Source: Litomosoides sigmodontis (Eukaryota; Nematoda; Chromadorea; Rhabditida; Onchocercidae). From it: 64,000 nucleotides of DNA. The stretch lies in contig OY718807.1 in NCBI GenBank assembly GCA_963070105.1, positions 6,490,983-6,554,982 on the forward strand, read 5' to 3'. The position numbers and the translations under genes are program-made. The notes below the pieces were generated by a model that ran no database searches, was not told the DNA's origin, and worked only from the letters and a program-made list of their open reading frames with translations. Shown here one piece after another: positions 12,896 through 24,080 of the stretch (position 1 is the stretch's first letter; every line of letters starts with the position of its first letter).

Positions 12896-14318
12896 ATGGA
12901 AGAAAAATTCAACTTCCTTGTACTGATTCTTTTTCAATCTTGTATTTTGTATCGATTTCGAGAAAGAAACAGATAGTGTTCTTTATCTATAGATTTTTTC
13001 ATGTTATGGACATTTATTTAAGAAATATAAAAAAAGATAATTACGCATCCTTAATGACTGCGTTTTAGAAGTTATTGATAGTCGACATAATGTTCTATTA
13101 ATTCCTTAATTTTTTCAGTTGCTTAAGTCCTCTCAATTTTTGTTTGCTATGTACGCATCGTACCCTTCATTATTTAATTTGCCTTTGTTTTTTATTCCGA
13201 AACTGTGCTTATTGTTCTTGTTGCATGATCCGCTCCTCAAAACTGTTAAGTGTCCGGCGATGAAGTGGAAATTACTGTGATGAAGCTGTTAACTTGTTGG
13301 TTTTGAGTATCTTTTTCCAAAATTTCCAGTATTTTGTTTTGATGTGAATTTTGCTTTACGTATTGATTTCGATTTGATGTTGTCATAAAAAATGATGTTT
13401 GTCTTGCTGCTTTTTGTCAAACATAGAAACTAACGTTAGGATGCAATCAGTTTTGTGCCACTTGTTTTAACAGGAAGTTTATGGAAGATGTGCTTGGTTT
13501 TCAAAAGTTATTGTTGGTGCAATCGGGACTTAGTAATGAGAGAAAAAGGAGTGAAGTTGAGAAGTTTGTAAAAATAACTTCTGGGACGTTTAATTCTCCG
13601 TGAAAGAGCAATTTTTGTTTCCCCTTACAACATAAAAAGATCTGATTTCCTCTCCTTGGAATCTCGTCATAGTAAATGAATCGTCATTGTTGTGCTATCA
13701 CGCTGAATGACTGGTGTATATGAATTTATTTCATCCATATATCATTTTCAAGTCATCATGATTTTATTCCCTCAATAGGATTAAAATTATTCGAAATGAT
13801 ATCCCGGTCTTGCCTTGCGACATAACACCAGTTGCTCTTGCACCTTGGGACCAACCAAGATATTTTCTTTTCCCGAAAATGCCGCACTTGCCTTTTCGTT
13901 GCGAATATCAACCTATAATGAGCCAATGAATTGAAGCGAAATGATTATCAAAATTACATGTATTTTATATAAATAAAAATGAAGCATATATGCTTATCAC
14001 TTCTGTCGTATCCGAAGTCGATTCAAAATTGACATTTGAATACCAATAAAATTATGCGAATCTAATTATTATTTTGTGAAAAAATTTTTACATTGTAACT
14101 TTAATGTCTGTAAAGGTCTAATCCGAATAATAGCTATATTGTATTTATCTTTTCTACAATCCTACAATTTTTTCCTGTTACTTGGACATTTTTTTTAATT
14201 CAAAGGAATCTCACATTGAACCTTCCGTTTTCCTCCTGAATCACTTGCATTTCACTAAACTAGACATGTTAGCTTATCATTATCTCGCACTTATTCTACT
14301 CTACAATGTTTAGATTAA
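12896..14318. other. Intergenic, convergent gene ends
   Basis: This 1.4 kb lies between the stop codons of two convergent genes. It must contain both 3' UTRs. An AATAAA hexamer occurs at 13972-13977 on the plus strand, but too far from the Nup62 stop to assign with confidence. No coding frame, repeat or RNA gene was recognised. Confidence 0.5.
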
Positions 14319-16611
14319 TTAGACAATGGAAATAATTAGGTAAACTTTGTGTTTTACTTTTCCGAGAACTTGTTTTCCATCCCATGTGATGACGCAGGGT
14401 GAAATGATCCCCTTATAATCGACGTAAACCGGAAGCCATTCTTTTTCACCAAATGTACCACATATCGAGAATGGTTGCCAAGAGTAGTCATAACCACGTA
14501 CGTGATGCCCAAGTTCGATTAGCACTTGTAACGAACCAATTTTATCACGATATTCATGTCCATTCCAGCCAAATGCAGCTGCAACCTGTAACAACGTTAA
14601 TTTATCTGTTTTCAAACTATGAGATTCGAGCAAATATTCACCGTGAAGTTACCTTTGGTCTCTGTTTTAAAAAAGAAAGTAATAGAAAATTGTAGGAATA
14701 ACGTGAAGGAATTGAAATTGATGCACTTTGGGATCTGATTCGAATTTTGATTTAAAATTAAGCTCATGAATTTTATGACCCTTTAATGAAGTACGCAATG
14801 TTAGAGAAGCTGGCTTTATACCAAATTGGGACTACCAGGAGATGTCGTACTTATTATTCATTAATTAAAAAATAAAATTTTGGTAAATTTTTAGTGGAAG
14901 CAGGCAGGCTTCTTTCGCTATTAGATTACTAGTTTGTTTATTAACTTCGAGTGATATGCTAATGTAATGTAAAGCGCAATATTCGAATTTCATTGCTATT
15001 TAGTAGATCTATTAGATTTTTTACAAAAATGTTATAAATCTTGTCAAGCTTCTCTGGTAGTGTAAGAAAAAGAAATACACCTTTCCATTGCCGTCTTTCC
15101 ATATTCTACCCATAATTGGTTCACCTTGTTGGTACCACAACGCTACATACTGATTAGGATCTTCTTTTGGCATTGTATTCAGTGCTTTTCCAAGCGCCTG
15201 CACCAGCTTACGTGTTGGCCATGGATCACCCATACGTATATCCATCCACTCATCACGCATAATTCGTGGCGGCGGTGGTCCAGGTGGTGGCGGCGGTGGT
15301 GGTTCTTCTGGTTTTGGTGGTGGTGGTGGCGGTACATAGCAGTTCTTACATTCGCAGCCAGGTGGTCCACCTTTGATGTTGCGTACAATAATGTACATAT
15401 CATCAAGCGCCGTTCCTTGCAACACTTCCGCCTTACCATCATGCGAGAAATGTGCCTAACAATTAGAAATTTTCTTACGTTCATTTCTAAAAAACAAAAA
15501 AAAAAAGGTCACTATCGAGTAGCAGTAACCTGTAAGATATGTAATATTCAAATTAACCACTCTGAACTTCACTCGATCTTCTAATGCAATCTAAGAAATT
15601 ATCCATGTTTACCTCAGATACCGCTATATCGCGGTTTATCTGAAGTAAGAATAATACGTTATTGACACTTAAGAAATGTAACTTGTTATTTGTCATTCGA
15701 TGGTAGTGACGAAAAAGGCATTATTTTAAAAATTTTGTGGTGAAGCAAATCCTAATAAAAATAATGCGATATTCATCTAATGCAAAATTTTAGTTATAAA
15801 CAACGAAACAATCATTCACTTCGATCTGTTCATCTCTTCGGATTAACTAACCATTTCGGCTGCATCTAAATAACCCATAAGTGGGCCTTCTTTACGACTC
15901 TTCCAGAAAATTGGCAATGAGTCGCCGCATTTCAACTGTTGCCGCTCTTCAGTTTTCTCGAAACGATCTTTGTATTTAATCCATTCGTACCAGAAACCAA
16001 GTGAATTGTGATCGCCTTTGTATTGCAATATCTAAACTTTCTCTACATTCACCATGAACAACGCTTGAAATATTTGTTTGGTCATCATGCGCAAGGTCAG
16101 TCCGTCATTCATTGTCGGTTAATATGTGGGGGAAAGGGAATTTATTGGGGAAGGTCAGTCCGTCATTCATTGTCGGTTAATATGTGGGAGAAAAGGAATT
16201 TATTATAACGCACATATTAATTAATTGTAAAAGAATTTAAAATTATAATAGAATTTGAAAAACTTTCTACATCACAGTGCTAATATCCACTGTTTTGCTT
16301 AAAAAATTGCGTGTAAGCATTATTGGCTTATAATAATTTCAAATTTGCAAACAAACTTGAATTTGCCCTCCCAAGTCTTTAGCTCCAGTCAATTCAGATT
16401 TCTTGTACGGGAATGAGCATTCCAGAACTCCTCCGTTATTCCATGCACGGCCATGAATTGGTTTTCCGTGCTTGTACCACAAAGCAACGTATTGATTGGG
16501 CTGATCCAGTGCATGAAACGGATTATCCGGAAAGGGTGATCCGATCGGGCCAAATGCCCAAGTATCTTCTTGTGCCGGTGGATTACCCATACCTACCGCA
16601 ACTTCCCGTAA
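14319..16611 (-). CDS. Two-domain protein with proline-rich linker, family not named
   Basis: Four phase-0 exons on the minus strand: 16357-16611, 15852-16031, 15081-15455 and 14319-14585 (stop TAA at 14319-14321), about 357 residues. The protein contains two related units. Unit 1 has [20 protein letters not shown], unit 2 has [20 protein letters not shown]. Each is preceded by a matching MGN/DP segment and followed by Trp/Gly-rich sequence ([20 protein letters not shown]). Between them lies a CxCxxC motif (GCECKNC) and a linker of proline runs broken by KPEE and GPP. The repeated wording resembles DM9/DUF3421-style repeats in general feel, but I cannot assign it. The frame stays open upstream of ATG 16590 and that stretch (REVAVGMG) matches the region before unit 2 (WMDIRMG), so an unseen 5' exon, perhaps with a signal peptide, is likely. 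I see no catalytic motif. Confidence 0.72.
16093..16208. repeat. 58 bp tandem duplication in an intron
   Basis: Two head-to-tail copies of a 58-base unit beginning AAGGTCAGTCCGTCATTCAT start at 16093 and 16151. They differ only in the G/A run near the unit end. The repeat lies in the intron between the first two recognised exons of the two-domain gene and has no splice signals of its own. Confidence 0.85.
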
Positions 16612-16966
16612 CTAATCAGCTGATGCCCGTGCACCAGACCCGAGTAATGAAAAAATACAATGAGCAATTCTCCCAAGCGTGCACTACTTATGCAATAACG
16701 AATTTTTGAAAGCGAAAATGCAAATTTGTTCTGTTAAATTTGTTCAATTATTTTCTGCCTAATTGAAAAAAAAAGCATTTAATTAATATCAAAGCGGTGT
16801 CAATCAATGATTGTAATTGCCAGCTACATTAATAGTAATCTGATGTGTACTGTATGCAATGATAATTTTTTCCCTTTTTTTTTTCCACTTCCCTTCCTTC
16901 TTACATATCTCATCCTTTTTTTTGCTTATTCCACATCTCTTTTCCTTATCGCATTATTCAGTGATT

Positions 16967-16968
<2 letters not shown>

Positions 16969-17008
<40 letters not shown>
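16969..17008. repeat. CT microsatellite
   Basis: A nearly perfect CT run of about 40 bases, broken once by CTGTCT near its end. Similar short CT or GA runs occur at 46884-46902, 48808-48825, 48886-48908, 49350-49371 and 55789-55810. Confidence 0.9.
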
Positions 17009-17009
<1 letters not shown>

Positions 17010-17140
17010 TTTTCCCTTCCTAAAACAATTTAACATGCATTTGAATACTTTTGCGTAATCGATCATCTCAGTGTCTGATTATAGCTAATCATTGTACCAA
17101 AAAAAAATTAAACTCTGAAATATATACAGTACCGAACCAC

Positions 17141-17223
17141 TACTTGGTCTTTTACCTAAAATAAAAATCAAGGCAAAATAGCTGAAATACAATCAAAACA
17201 TTACTTGGTCTTTTACCTAAAAT
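17141..17223. repeat. 22 bp direct repeat pair
   Basis: TACTTGGTCTTTTACCTAAA plus two further bases occurs identically at 17141-17162 and 17202-17223, a 61-base offset. The sequence between the copies is not repeated. Confidence 0.8.
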
Positions 17224-17671
17224 TAGCTAAAAAACCTAAAATTAATGTTTCCTTTCTGTAAAAAAAATAACAAAGTAATGGTTTGTACTGCTCAAAAGTT
17301 TTCAAATGCATGTTTGAATTATTGTACTTCCACTGGTCAACATCTCAGCCAAATCATTTCTATCCAATTTGACGAGTGAAGGATCAATTGATCGGATCAC
17401 GGATGAATGTATCATCCGATTAAGGACATCGATTGGAAAATGATTTATTTGACCTAAAAAAAAATATCAACAATGTGATGGTTACGCAATTTTTTTTCGT
17501 AAATAGCACAAAACCTGCCACATATCACAGACGAAATTTTTTCTCAAAAAAAAACCCATTCTGATTGTATTTCACTACAATTTCAAAATTTCCATTTGCA
17601 TTTCTGCTCTTCATTCGTTGACAATTTTTTCGTTCTTTTGAAAATATGAAATGTAAATGGAATAATTCTAA

Positions 17672-17738
17672 TTTTAGCTTATTTGGAATTCCTTACAAGC
17701 TAAGCTAATGCTTGCAAGAAATTACAAATAAACTAAAA
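17672..17738. repeat. Short imperfect hairpin, 29 bp arms
   Basis: Arms 17672-17700 and 17710-17738 are reverse complements apart from four mismatches, with a 9-base loop. The size is in the range of a miRNA precursor, but it could equally be a decayed inverted-repeat element. Confidence 0.6.
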
Positions 17739-20700
17739 TGCATGCTAATTTCACCTAACATTTTATTCCAGTAATTTAAATTTGTTATGAAATTTTTAAG
17801 TAATTTCTTTTTTTCACATATCGTCCAGTGCAGTAGTAATGATTTATCGATCTGTTCAACTTTCAATCACATCCAAGTTATTTTAATATATGCATGAAGA
17901 AGGCGTAATCACTGAAAAATTAGTGATAGCACTTGTTTATCATATTTTCAGCTATTTTTTAAAACTCTTTCATTGCTGCCGCACTTGCATATAATCAATT
18001 TCTTTTGAATGTCATTATTCCTTTATTTCTTTCATCCGTATTTTTGTAATTTCTAGCTTCCATCATCTGTTTAGTTTGATATTCCAAGTTTTTTGTTATA
18101 TTTTACGTTTCTTTTTTTTAATTTTGTGTTTTTAAACAATTCAATTATTTATATCTTTTCCTTCAATCTTTTTCTTCCTCTTTTCTTACATTTTTTTAAA
18201 ATAATTCTAATTTTAAATAATTAAGTGTATTTTTGGTTGCAATAAAATTTGCTTAATTTCATTCCAAGTTTTTTTTCACTTCATTAATTTATCGTTTTAA
18301 TTAATTGAAATAAAATTTTCGAAAGTGTTCAATAATTCTTCCAGTTTTATCAAAAACAAGGATTTCAGCAATAGCGTACAATTCTTAATTATAATTGCAT
18401 TGCTTTCAGGCAGTAAAAAATGAATTTTAATTCAAAAAATTCAAATTGATATAGCGGTTATTGAGTTAATATTAATGTAGGAAGGTGTAAACTCACGAAA
18501 TATGCATTACTGGTTAAACAGTAGAATCAAACGCAGAAATTTCCATAGTTTCTCTGTTATTTTCATTCCTAAAATTTTAACCTCAATTCAATGCTTTTTC
18601 TATCAAATGAGTTGAGCGTCAATTTGAATTCTTATGGTTCCTTTTTGTTATTAAATTTCTTGTTTAATATCAATCTGGATGTTTTAAATTTGTGGGTTAA
18701 AATTTTGGAAGATAAATCTTGCAGTTTTAAATCGTTTCATTCCGCTGGTCAGTGAAGAAAGTTGAACTACTTTCTGCTTTTTCATATTTCAATTAAACAA
18801 TATGCAGAAATCAGAACAAATAAACTTTTTATTAAATTTAAAGAAAGCACTTACCTATAATGTCAATTATTAATTCACTAAACTAAATTGTGTGCGCATA
18901 TCTCTTGTTTTTCCTAAATTAACCATTTAATTTTTCATTAATTTAGCTGAAACTAATTTCATTCATCACTCTTCCTAACTCGTTGACTACCTTCTTTATA
19001 TTCTTTGAACACCGAACAACTTAATTGCAATAAAATATTGTGAATTCCTAATAATTTATGCAAGAAATACTCTAACCATCTATCTCCGTCCCAGTCAATC
19101 AGTAAATCCATCAAACGATCTACGTACATTGATCTTAAAATCGGTAAAAGCTCGATGAAATGTGGTCGCTCAATGCCTTAACTAATTTAACGCATTTAAT
19201 GAAATTATTCCACTCGCTTTTAGCATACAGTAACTGTTACTATCAGTGAGCATACCGCCATTTCCTCTCAACCATACGTCATTCTTAGATTAGCTTTAAA
19301 GTGTTAGCTGAGAATTGTTTGAAATTTAAAAAGTTAGCTGATACGATTAAATGGAGTAATTGCAATGAGTGTTGAGGAGTTTCTCATGAAATATGCAAAT
19401 GTAGCATTACTGTTGATTGCTTGAAGAGAAAATAAATTTGCTATGAAATTAAAAAGTTAACAAAATTCTCATTCATATATTTTCGGAGAAGCAATTATTG
19501 TGAAGAGTAATCGAACTCTCGCAGTTGTTTCCTTCAATATTATTAAATTCTCAAATAAATGCTTATGTTTTCATTAGCTTTTTTGCCGTTCTTTTTTTTC
19601 TAAAATTTTTGTCAATCTCATCATCTCTTACGCATACTCATTCCTTCAATTTTGTATTAGAATAATAGGAAAGAATTTTTTCATCAAATTTACTTCCAAT
19701 ATTAAAACATCAAAACACAACGTTTCCGAGAATTTCCATTTATCTAAATAGTAGAACGCGAAGAGAGGTATTTCACATGGACGAGTGGAATGGATAAGAA
19801 CGATCGCTTCCGAGTGAGAGAAGAAAACAATACGATCGAAGGGTGAAATTAGGAAATTAGATTTTTAACAAAATCTAATCATTCCATCCTACACTTTCCA
19901 TCACTAAACTTCTAGGGAAGCGGTTTACAACGAGGGAAATGCTGTCGAATTTTTCACCTTCACTTTCACTTCACGTTGCTTCTCTTCTGAAACTTCCACA
20001 AGACGATGAAGCAACTTCCATGTTTAAAAGTTCTCCTTTATTTTTCACGAAAAAACGCTCCTTTCAATTTTTTCAATTAATAATTCCGGAATTGAAGAAA
20101 CACATACGCTTTTTCAGGAAAAAAGAAACGCATACTCTTTGCACAAATTAACTTTCTTACAGTTTCGCAACTTTTCATGCTTCCTCCTCGTACGAGCGGA
20201 AAAAAATTACAAAATGGCTTAATTTGATTCACTTTACATCTCTCATGCGATTCAATTTGCTAACGAAGTAACGTTGGAAATTATTAATGCAGTTGTAGGA
20301 CAATGATATCTCAGTGGCATGATAACTTACTATAACTGTGTTTATGACGTCTAATCGTTAAAAATCTAATAAGTTAATTGGAAAATGATTTCCTACTATG
20401 AGATTATAATTAGCGAAAATAAATAGAATTAGTTCATTGAGGATAATAAGATTATAATTAATGGAAGAAGCGGCATTGGTGCAGTTAGTTTGGGTGGAAA
20501 TATTTATGATGAGTGGGTTGGTCGGTAAATGATAATAACGATTCATTGGAAACCAATTCTTCACGCGCAAAAAGGATGGCCTCATTAGTTGGTTGGTTCA
20601 AAAGGATATCATCCCTAAAAATCTTTTAACGATCTGACCATTCTCAACCATCTATTACAATCTCTCGAAGTGCTACAAAATTTCCACTTTTCTTCCTCAT

Positions 20701-21344
20701 CGTTTCAGTATCGATCCTATGATTTGTCTGCCCATTTCAAATTCATCAATCATTTCAATTTATTAACATAATTTCAGGAATACAAGTTGTATATTTGAAA
20801 TTCAAGTTAAATTAATCAGTAATTAACTACTTCACCATGAGTCATCAACCAAAACAAAAATGTAGAGATACAGGAGGAACAAATTGGTATTTAGGCATAA
20901 ATATTTCGCCGTCCTTAACAAAAATTGTGAAATTTCAAATATTTTAATTTTCTTCCACATTCTCGAAAAGTTTCAGTATCTTTGTTTTCTTTTTTGTTTT
21001 CCATACAACTCCTTCTTCTCATCATTTCCCATTATATTTCCTTTCGATCATTCAAATATTATTTTTTTTGTCTTCTCCATTTCAACCTAATTAATAGTGC
21101 CAAACATTTCAAATAATCATAATCGACGTGAAAGAACGAGTGGAAAAATCTTTTAAATTGCAAAATCAATTTCTTCCTTATGCGCTCATTTAATGATACA
21201 AGCAAACTGAAATTTATCATCAGATTTTTTAGCATCGATCGCAAATGCTTCCTACGTCAACAGCTGCCTAAATTTCAGCAACGGCTAAATGTTGCAAAGC
21301 TGAAAACGAAGTTTTTTTTTTTCAAAAAATCAAAATTTCCTACT

Positions 21345-23638
21345 ATGAATATGTATTTGTGTTATTTTTCGAACATTTTATTGCTGTCAGTAATCCTGTA
21401 TTCTGGCAACATTTCATGTAAGTTAGAAATTTCCCTATTTTAATTTTTGTTTCAAAAAATGAAATTTCATCTAGATTAGTGATTGTGGCAATCATTATCA
21501 CATCTCTCAATTTGCAGCAAATTCTCAACACATATTTATGACGTTAGGACTGTTTTAATTCAATTGATCGCACTAATCATTGCTGATATATTTCGACAGA
21601 ATTTAAATAGCACAATGCTGATAAAGTGATGAAAGATAACGACTACCGACAAGTTTTATAGGTGAAACAACAAACTGTGTCCTATCATATTACGCGGACG
21701 AAATAAGTTACAATGATGCATCATCGCTGAATTACTATTACACGAGGTAATTTGTTGATCAATTAAATAATTAATTAATGAATTACTGAATGGGAGAATA
21801 GTTGCTGACTTGTTGAAATACGATCAAATAAGGGTTGGTCACACTTTTATATGAAAATGATTCTTTGGTGTTCTTTGAACGCCAAATCACGCATCAGTGC
21901 TAAAGTTGTATCTTTTTTTTCTTGAAATTATAATTTAATAATTACAATGGAATGAAACGCATGTCGGTGCTTAATAGTTTAAGGCAAATTTTCAGTAGCA
22001 TTTATAGAAGCAATGACAAAACATAATTTTTAAATTCCCATAGTAATTTTGATACATTTTTGTGTAAAATTTCTTCATTTCTTCTGCAAAAATTAAACAC
22101 TAGTTATCAACATAAAAAATAATTTAAAATTTTTTGAAATTACTTTGAAATAAGGTAAATAATTCTTCCATAAATGGTTGCTTTTGCTTCCTTTCTGTAT
22201 TGTTTGCTAAAAATTATTTCAAAATGTACAGGGTAAAGTAAAATTAAAGAAAGTACGTCGTGAAATAAATTTCACTCATTTATGATCACACTTTTTTTGT
22301 TTCTTTTGGTTTCTTTACTACAAATGCAATTCCGCGTTGCTTCATCGTGCAGCAATAAATAATTGCTGCTAGCTAAAACGATGAAAGCAAAATCATCTTC
22401 TTATCAGTAGAACCGATGTCAATCCACCATTTCTTATTCTTTTCTAAGTTCATTGAATTTTACAGTTTTTTAATTTCATTAAATTTTAGATTTCCTATAA
22501 TTATAAGGCGTGAAATTCAGAATGTAACAAGAAAACGAAACAGGCTTGATTTCAGAATAAAAATAAATAGAAGAGTTTTTGCCATAAGGACAAAAAAATA
22601 TGTTGAACTAGATATTACAATGGAGCACATATATTCCAAAACAACATTTTTCAAATTGTTACTACGAACAGGTTTTTCTATTAGTGAACGCTCCATAAAT
22701 TTCGCATTAACAAAGTGCAACAGGAAAAAAAAAGATCGTGAAAATTCACTGCCACAATATTCTACTTTATTCCCTCTCACTAATTACTTTAGAATTGAGA
22801 TAAAACAAGGGCGTGAATTACAGAGTAATTCAATTTAATTCAAATATTCAAAAAAATTTTAATTTCTATAATTGCAAAATGAAATTGCAGCATATTTTCA
22901 GCAGCAAAAGTGTCCAATGAAGGGGTGCAATATGTGTTTTGCAAGAAATTCACAATTATTACTGTATTAATGTCTTCTTTTTGCTGTTTGTAAAGTAATG
23001 CGTTGACGTAATAAGTATTACTTGTGATCGTCGAAGACTAATCAAACACTTTCAGTGTTAACGTGAAATCGGTCGATGAGTGTGCAAATTTTTGCTTTCA
23101 TCGAGAATTTTGCCGCACTGCTGTGTACAACTATTTTGCAACTACCTGTTCGATAAGTTACAATTGGATGATAAATTGTCGGTAAGACGACTACTAGTAG
23201 TAAAGTAGTAAAAATTACTGAAAAACTTTTTTTTAATCTCATCCTACCTGTCTGTTCAACATGAAAATTTTATACAAAAAAAACCTGCTTGTCTAGATTA
23301 TCTGGATTTTTCATTAAGTTATCCAATAAAGGCTTGCCTAAATTGATTTAACATGTAGGTTAATCCCATTAAAACATTAAACTTTCTATACCATTATTAT
23401 TTCAAAAGTTCCATCTCGTCTTAGCATTACTGTTAATAATAATGATACTGATTTCACTCACACTTCATTTTATGATCTTCACAGTAAAACCTGTCAAATC
23501 CACCTGATATGCTTAACCTGAAATTGATCGAATTATTTTCCTGATCAGTGGTAAGTGAAAATTGCAGGAGTCATTCAAAACGATACTCGCAGTACCAGTC
23601 CTCTCGTCGCGAGCTAGTTCGAATTGCTTGCATCGATA
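21345..23638 (+). CDS. Tentative 5' exons of the PAN protein (signal peptide and PAN fragment)
   Basis: 21345-21417 encodes a start Met, about 20 hydrophobic residues and a small polar end (YSGNIS), a good signal peptide, and ends at CAT/GTAAGTT in phase 1. 21662-21746 (TTTTATAG acceptor, phase 1 in, GTAATT donor, phase 2 out) encodes TTNCVLSYYADEIS and SSLNYYYTR, which resembles the second half of a PAN domain. 23568-23638 is a compatible but unconvincing filler exon (phase 2 in, phase 1 out). The first half of this PAN domain was not found, so at least one exon is missing or wrong. The signal peptide could also belong to a separate small gene. Confidence 0.4.
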
Positions 23639-24080
23639 GTTGTAAAATTAGCGTAACTGAAACACGTAGGTTTTTTTTCTTTTAATTTCAATTTTCTCCC
23701 TGAGAACTATATAAAATTTTTTTCAAAATTTCTTGCAAAAGAAATTAATATTAAATTCCTAGTTTCAATGCAACTATTTTACCCAATCGCATTAGTAATG
23801 ATATCAAATTTTGAAGCTAAAACCATTTTCCCTCCCACATTTATTTTAATTTATTAATTTATTCAAGTAAAAAAATAGTTAAGATAAAAGATTTAAATTC
23901 TTAGTGGAATCAAACTATTCCTCGCTTTTATTCAAATAAGAAATTTTATTTTTCAACCAAGCCAATTCATTTTGTTATATTTAGAATTCTTATTTTGTGT
24001 AAATTTTCGGCTTATTCAAATGCTCGAGACCCCAATAATAGATTTTTAGGGACAATAATTTTATGATTCTGTTTTTCTAG

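Larger units (their letters stand above)
16612..21344. other. AT-rich intergenic region
   Basis: This 4.7 kb separates the two-domain gene from the PAN gene, which point away from each other. It holds a CT microsatellite (16969-17008), a 22 bp direct repeat (17141, 17202) and a 67 bp hairpin (17672-17738), listed separately. The frame at 19939-20151 has no recognisable domain. An unseen 5' exon of the two-domain gene could lie just above 16612. Nothing else is supportable. Confidence 0.5.

Noticed and set aside
14453..16709. Several plus-strand frames over the two-domain gene
   Set aside because: They lie antisense to exons with clean phase and internal protein repeats on the minus strand.
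19939..20151. 70-residue plus-strand frame with a polar composition
   Set aside because: No acceptor, donor or recognisable motif supports it, and the surrounding DNA is AT-rich filler.
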